From contig CAVQEZ010000013.1 in assembly GCA_963711635.1 (NCBI GenBank), positions 1 to 64,000 on the forward strand: a stretch of DNA of 64,000 nt. Reading direction: 5' to 3'. Position numbers and translations under genes: made by a program. Source of the stretch: CADEED01 sp963711635. Its GTDB lineage: Bacteria > Pseudomonadota > Gammaproteobacteria > Steroidobacterales > Steroidobacteraceae. The notes under the pieces are model-generated. The model was not told the DNA's origin, ran no database searches, and saw nothing but the letters and a program-made list of their open reading frames with translations. The stretch's first letter is position 1; every line of letters begins with the position of its first letter. Below are positions 60,934 to 64,000 of the stretch, in pieces.

Positions 60934-61941
60934 ATGAAGAATTTTCTCGATCTGGCGGACCTGTCGCGCGAGCAAATCGTCGAGCTCTTGCAGCTCGCCG
61001 AGAGACTGCAGAGCCGCCCCGAACCGCAGGCGCTGGCGGGGAAAATCCTCGGCCTGTTGTTCTTCAATCCCTCGCTGCGCACGCTCGCCTCTTTCCAGGC
61101 GTCGATGGCGCGCCTTGGCGGCACCTCGTTCGTGGTGTCCGCCGGCAATGGCACCTGGCAGCTGGAGACCCGCCGCGGTGCGGTCATGAATGGCGCGCCT
61201 GCGGAACACGTACGCGAGGGCGTGCCGGTATTGTCACAATATTGTGACGCTCTGGGCATTCGGGCCTTCGCGGGGGGAACCGACCTCGAGGCCGATCTCA
61301 ACGAGACATCTTTCAAAGAGATGGTCGGGCTGGTGAACAAGCCCGTCATCAACATGGAGTCGGCGGCCAATCACCCCTGCCAGGCGCTGGCTGACTGGAA
61401 GACGCTCGACGATCTCACGGTGCCGCGCAAGGCCAAGTTCGTGCTCTCCTGGGTCAACCATCCGCGCGCCCTGCCGTTGGCGGTTCCAGCCGCGACCGTG
61501 CACATGGCCGCCATGCGCGGCATGGAAGTCGTGGTGTTGCGGCCGGAAGGATTCGCACTGCCGGAGCCCATCATGCAGAAGGCGGCGGCCGCGGCGGCCG
61601 CGGCCGGCGGCAGCCTGCGCGAAACTTCCGATCGCGATGACGCGGTCAGCGGCGCGCACGTGATCTACGCCAAGGAATGGGGTTCCACCTCGCACTATGG
61701 AAACGCGGACGCCGACGCGCGCGCCCGCGCGCAACTCGCCGACTGGTGCGTGCGCGACACCTGGTTCTCGCGCGCCGCCGTGGACTGCAAACTCATGCAC
61801 TGCCTGCCGGTGCGGCGTAATGTCGCGGTCGCCGACGAAGTGCTGGACGGACGGCGCAGCGTAGTGCAGCGCGAAGCCTACAACCGGATGGTGGTGCAGA
61901 CCGCGGTACTGCATCGCCTGCTCTCCTCACCGCCCACCTGA
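60934..61941 (+). CDS. argF': Carbamoyltransferase of the acetylornithine/succinylornithine type
   Basis: 335 residues. The carbamoyl-phosphate loop reads FFNPSLRTLASFQASMARLGG, where ordinary OTCases have STRTR. The segment NMESAANHPCQALADWKTL matches the HPCQ motif, and CKLMHCLPVRRNVAV is the HCLPVRR end. The overall pattern (FVLSWVNHP, HVIYAKEWGS) resembles Xanthomonas N-acetylornithine carbamoyltransferase, so citrulline is probably made as its acetyl form. A 16-bp palindrome of rare codons is inside the gene (61233-61248). Exact substrate is uncertain. Confidence 0.85.
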   Translation: MKNFLDLADLSREQIVELLQLAERLQSRPEPQALAGKILGLLFFNPSLRTLASFQASMARLGGTSFVVSAGNGTWQLETRRGAVMNGAPAEHVREGVPVLSQYCDALGIRAFAGGTDLEADLNETSFKEMVGLVNKPVINMESAANHPCQALADWKTLDDLTVPRKAKFVLSWVNHPRALPLAVPAATVHMAAMRGMEVVVLRPEGFALPEPIMQKAAAAAAAAGGSLRETSDRDDAVSGAHVIYAKEWGSTSHYGNADADARARAQLADWCVRDTWFSRAAVDCKLMHCLPVRRNVAVADEVLDGRRSVVQREAYNRMVVQTAVLHRLLSSPPT

Positions 61942-61963
61942 CTTCCTCACGGAACGACACTCA

Positions 61964-62896
61964 ATGATCATGCATCGCCCAGATCCCGCCGCCGCCATCC
62001 GCAGCCTGCGCTCCGCGGCGCCCTATATCCGCATGTACAAGGGCAAGACCTTCGTGGTGAAAGCCGGCGGCGGCGTGTTCGCCGACCCGGCCGCCGTGCA
62101 CGGTCTCATCGAGCAGATCGCCATCCTGCATTACTTCGGCGTGCGCGTGGTTTTCGTGCATGGCGGCGGCCCGCAGCTCACGGAGATCACCGAGCAACTG
62201 GGCGTGCCCACGCGCATGGTGCAGGGCCGGCGCGTGACCGACCAGAAGGCCATCGACGCCACCTCGATGGTGCTCAACGGCCTGATCAACACCAAGTTGT
62301 TAGCCCTGTGCCGCGAGATGAACATCGACGCCGTCGGCATCTCCGGCGTGGATGCCGGCCTGATCAGGGCGCACAAACGCGCGCCCGTGAAGATCGACAC
62401 CGGCGAGACCGTCGATTACGGCTTCGTGGGCGACATCGACGCCATCGACACCTCGGTCATCACCAAGCTGCTGGACAACAGCCTCATGCCCATCGTCAGC
62501 CCGTTGTCGGCCGATGACGGCGGCACGCTGCTCAACATCAACGGCGACACCGTGGCCGCGGCCATCGGTGCGGCGCTCTCCGCGGAGAAGCTGATGCTGT
62601 GCACCGGCGCGCCCGGCATCCTCGAACGTGTGGACGACCCGAGCTCGATCATTTCCTACACCGACCTGGCGGGGCTGAAGCGGCTGCGCGAGGAAAAGAA
62701 GATCGCCGACGGCATGCTGCCGAAGGCGCGAGCCATCGAAGACGCCATCCGCGGCGGCGTGCGCCGCGTGCACGTCATGTCGTACAAGTCGCCGGAAGGA
62801 ATTCTCGCCGAAGTGTTCACCAACGAGGGCGCCGGCACGTTGATCGTGGCCGACGTCAACGCGTTGTCGCCCGCCGAGCAGCAGGTCGGGAAATAA
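61964..62896 (+). CDS. argB: Acetylglutamate kinase
   Basis: 310 residues, the length of a stand-alone kinase without an acetyltransferase domain. FVVKAGGGVFADP, VFVHGGGPQLTE and the NINGDTVAAAIGAAL region are the amino-acid-kinase signatures; the C-terminus has KIADGMLPKARAIEDAI and VHVMSYKSPEGILAEVF. Phosphorylates N-acetylglutamate. ATG 61964 or 61970 (two codons later) may be the start. It lies 22 bases after the carbamoyltransferase. Confidence 0.93.
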   Translation: MIMHRPDPAAAIRSLRSAAPYIRMYKGKTFVVKAGGGVFADPAAVHGLIEQIAILHYFGVRVVFVHGGGPQLTEITEQLGVPTRMVQGRRVTDQKAIDATSMVLNGLINTKLLALCREMNIDAVGISGVDAGLIRAHKRAPVKIDTGETVDYGFVGDIDAIDTSVITKLLDNSLMPIVSPLSADDGGTLLNINGDTVAAAIGAALSAEKLMLCTGAPGILERVDDPSSIISYTDLAGLKRLREEKKIADGMLPKARAIEDAIRGGVRRVHVMSYKSPEGILAEVFTNEGAGTLIVADVNALSPAEQQVGK

Positions 62897-62905
62897 GAGA
62901 CCCGG

Positions 62906-64000
62906 ATGTCGCGGCTCTGGGACAAAGGCGCCCCGCTCGATGAACGCGTGCTGGCGTTCACCGCCGGCGACGACTACGCGCTCGACGAAAGGCTGGTGAA
63001 ATACGACGTGCGCGCCTCGATCGCGCACGCCGAAATGCTCAACGCCGCCAGGCTCCTGGACGACGCGGATCTCGCGTCCATCCGGGAGGGGCTGGGTGCC
63101 TTGGGCGCCGAACATGCGCTGGGCCGGTGGAAGATCGAGCTCGCCGACGAGGACGGGCAGACGGCACTGGAGAAACGCCTCACGGCGCGCATCGGGCCGG
63201 CCGGCGGCCGCGTGCACCTGGGCCGCTCGCGCAACGACCAGGTGCTCGCCGCGCTGCGACTCTATCTACTGGACGCGGGAGCCGAGCTGGCAGCGGCTGC
63301 GGAGCACTGCGCCGCCGCGCTGGACGTGCTGGCCCGGCGGGAAGCAAACGTGGCGCTGCCCGGCTACACGCACATGCAGCAGGCCATGCCGAGCTCCGTG
63401 GCGCTGTGGGCCGGCGGTTTCGCCGCCGAACTGCGCGATGACGCGGAGGGTCTGCGCGGCGCGGCGCGGCGCGCGTCCAAGAATCCGTTGGGTTCGGCGG
63501 CGGGTTACGGCACGCCGGGCCTGCCTCTGGATCGCGAGCTCACGCGCGCCGCGCTGGGCTTCGAGTCCGTGCATTCGCCCGTCACCGCGGTGCAACTGGC
63601 GCGCGGCAAGGCCGAGGCGCAGTTGCTGTTCGAGTGCGCGCTGCTGGTCCAGGACCTGGGGCGCGTCGCCTCCGACCTGCTGCTCTTCTACACGCAGGAA
63701 TTCGCGTTCGTGACGCTGCCGGAATCCTTCACCACCGGCTCGTCGATCATGCCGCAGAAGCGCAACCCCGACGTGTTCGAGCTGGTGCGAGGCCGGACCG
63801 CGGTGGCGCACGCCTGCCTGTCCGAAGTGCTCGGCATCTTCGCCAAGCTGCCGTCGGGCTACCAGCGCGACCTGCAGCTCATCAAGCCGCCGTTGTTCCG
63901 CGGCATCGACCTCGGTCTCGCCACGGCCGCCATCATGGCGCTGGCCATCGACGGCGTGCGTTTCAAGGCGGGCGCGATCAAACTCGATCCGGCGATTCAC
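62906..64000 (+). CDS. argH: Argininosuccinate lyase, cut by the window end
   Basis: 365 residues are seen; the gene continues beyond the window. ATG 62906 is nine bases after argB. Fumarase/lyase-family motifs: GRSRNDQVLAAL, PGYTHMQQAMPSS and the signature GSSIMPQKRNPDVFEL. The usual EDVH motif appears as LADEDGQTALEKRL, a notable variant. Splits argininosuccinate to arginine and fumarate. Last gene visible of the arginine operon. Confidence 0.93.
   Translation, partial: MSRLWDKGAPLDERVLAFTAGDDYALDERLVKYDVRASIAHAEMLNAARLLDDADLASIREGLGALGAEHALGRWKIELADEDGQTALEKRLTARIGPAGGRVHLGRSRNDQVLAALRLYLLDAGAELAAAAEHCAAALDVLARREANVALPGYTHMQQAMPSSVALWAGGFAAELRDDAEGLRGAARRASKNPLGSAAGYGTPGLPLDRELTRAALGFESVHSPVTAVQLARGKAEAQLLFECALLVQDLGRVASDLLLFYTQEFAFVTLPESFTTGSSIMPQKRNPDVFELVRGRTAVAHACLSEVLGIFAKLPSGYQRDLQLIKPPLFRGIDLGLATAAIMALAIDGVRFKAGAIKLDPAIH

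Overview
The window is GC-rich (about two thirds G+C by eye) and densely packed with genes. It looks like chromosomal DNA of a gammaproteobacterium close to the Steroidobacteraceae/Xanthomonadales group. Pointers are a TamA-TamB pair, a YdbH/YdbL pair, NudC, AlkB, a stand-alone FlhC-like regulator, and an arginine cluster whose carbamoyltransferase resembles the acetylornithine type known from Xanthomonas. No rRNA, tRNA, CRISPR array or prophage is visible. The only clear transposable element is the end of an IS30-type element at the left edge.

Layout. 1-0.8 kb: IS30 transposase remnant. 0.8-2.7 kb: a small membrane protein and a legumain-like (C13) cysteine peptidase. 2.7-8.8 kb: glutamate synthase gltB-gltD with a near-consensus promoter and a structured leader. 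9-15.5 kb: an EamA transporter, two tandem paralogous HEYTH metallopeptidase-like exported proteins and several hypotheticals. 16-20.2 kb: a 1370-residue membrane protein. 20.9-21.7 kb: a non-coding nested inverted-repeat element. 21.7-25.4 kb: a CDF cation transporter and a catalytic/non-catalytic pair of M16 peptidases. 25.8-27 kb: a SPOR lipoprotein divergent from a bactofilin. 27-31.3 kb: two tandem sugar-dehydrogenase-type beta-propeller lipoproteins, one with a di-heme C-terminus. 31.3-35.6 kb: a YheT hydrolase coupled to a response regulator with a transmembrane tail, then GT4 and PAP2. 35.7-39.7 kb: YdbH-YdbL, a hydrolase and a lipoprotein. 39.8-42.3 kb: a YadGH-type ABC exporter and a TonB-C protein. 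42.4-45.8 kb: a subtilase and an FlhC-like regulator. 45.9-53.9 kb: nudC, NRDE, tamA, tamB, alkB. 53.9-55.8 kb: a YiiX-like enzyme and small genes. 55.9-64 kb: argR followed by argG, an unassigned P-loop gene, argC, argD, an argF-type carbamoyltransferase, argB and argH (cut by the window end).

How the genes work together. The arginine block is almost one transcription unit with ATGA overlaps, headed by argR with a candidate ARG box. It lacks recognisable N-acetylglutamate synthase and deacetylase genes, and an uncharacterised BioD/DUF1611-like protein sits between argG and argC. TamA/TamB and YdbH/YdbL are both envelope systems that bridge the inner and outer membranes. Four of the convergent gene junctions carry hairpin elements that begin within a few bases of the stop codons.

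Sequence quality. Many genes, including gltB and tamB, are interrupted by single-base indels, most behaving as one extra base in a short run. They cluster at 29-36 kb. I treat these as probable sequencing or assembly errors and annotate the full genes, giving the approximate break.
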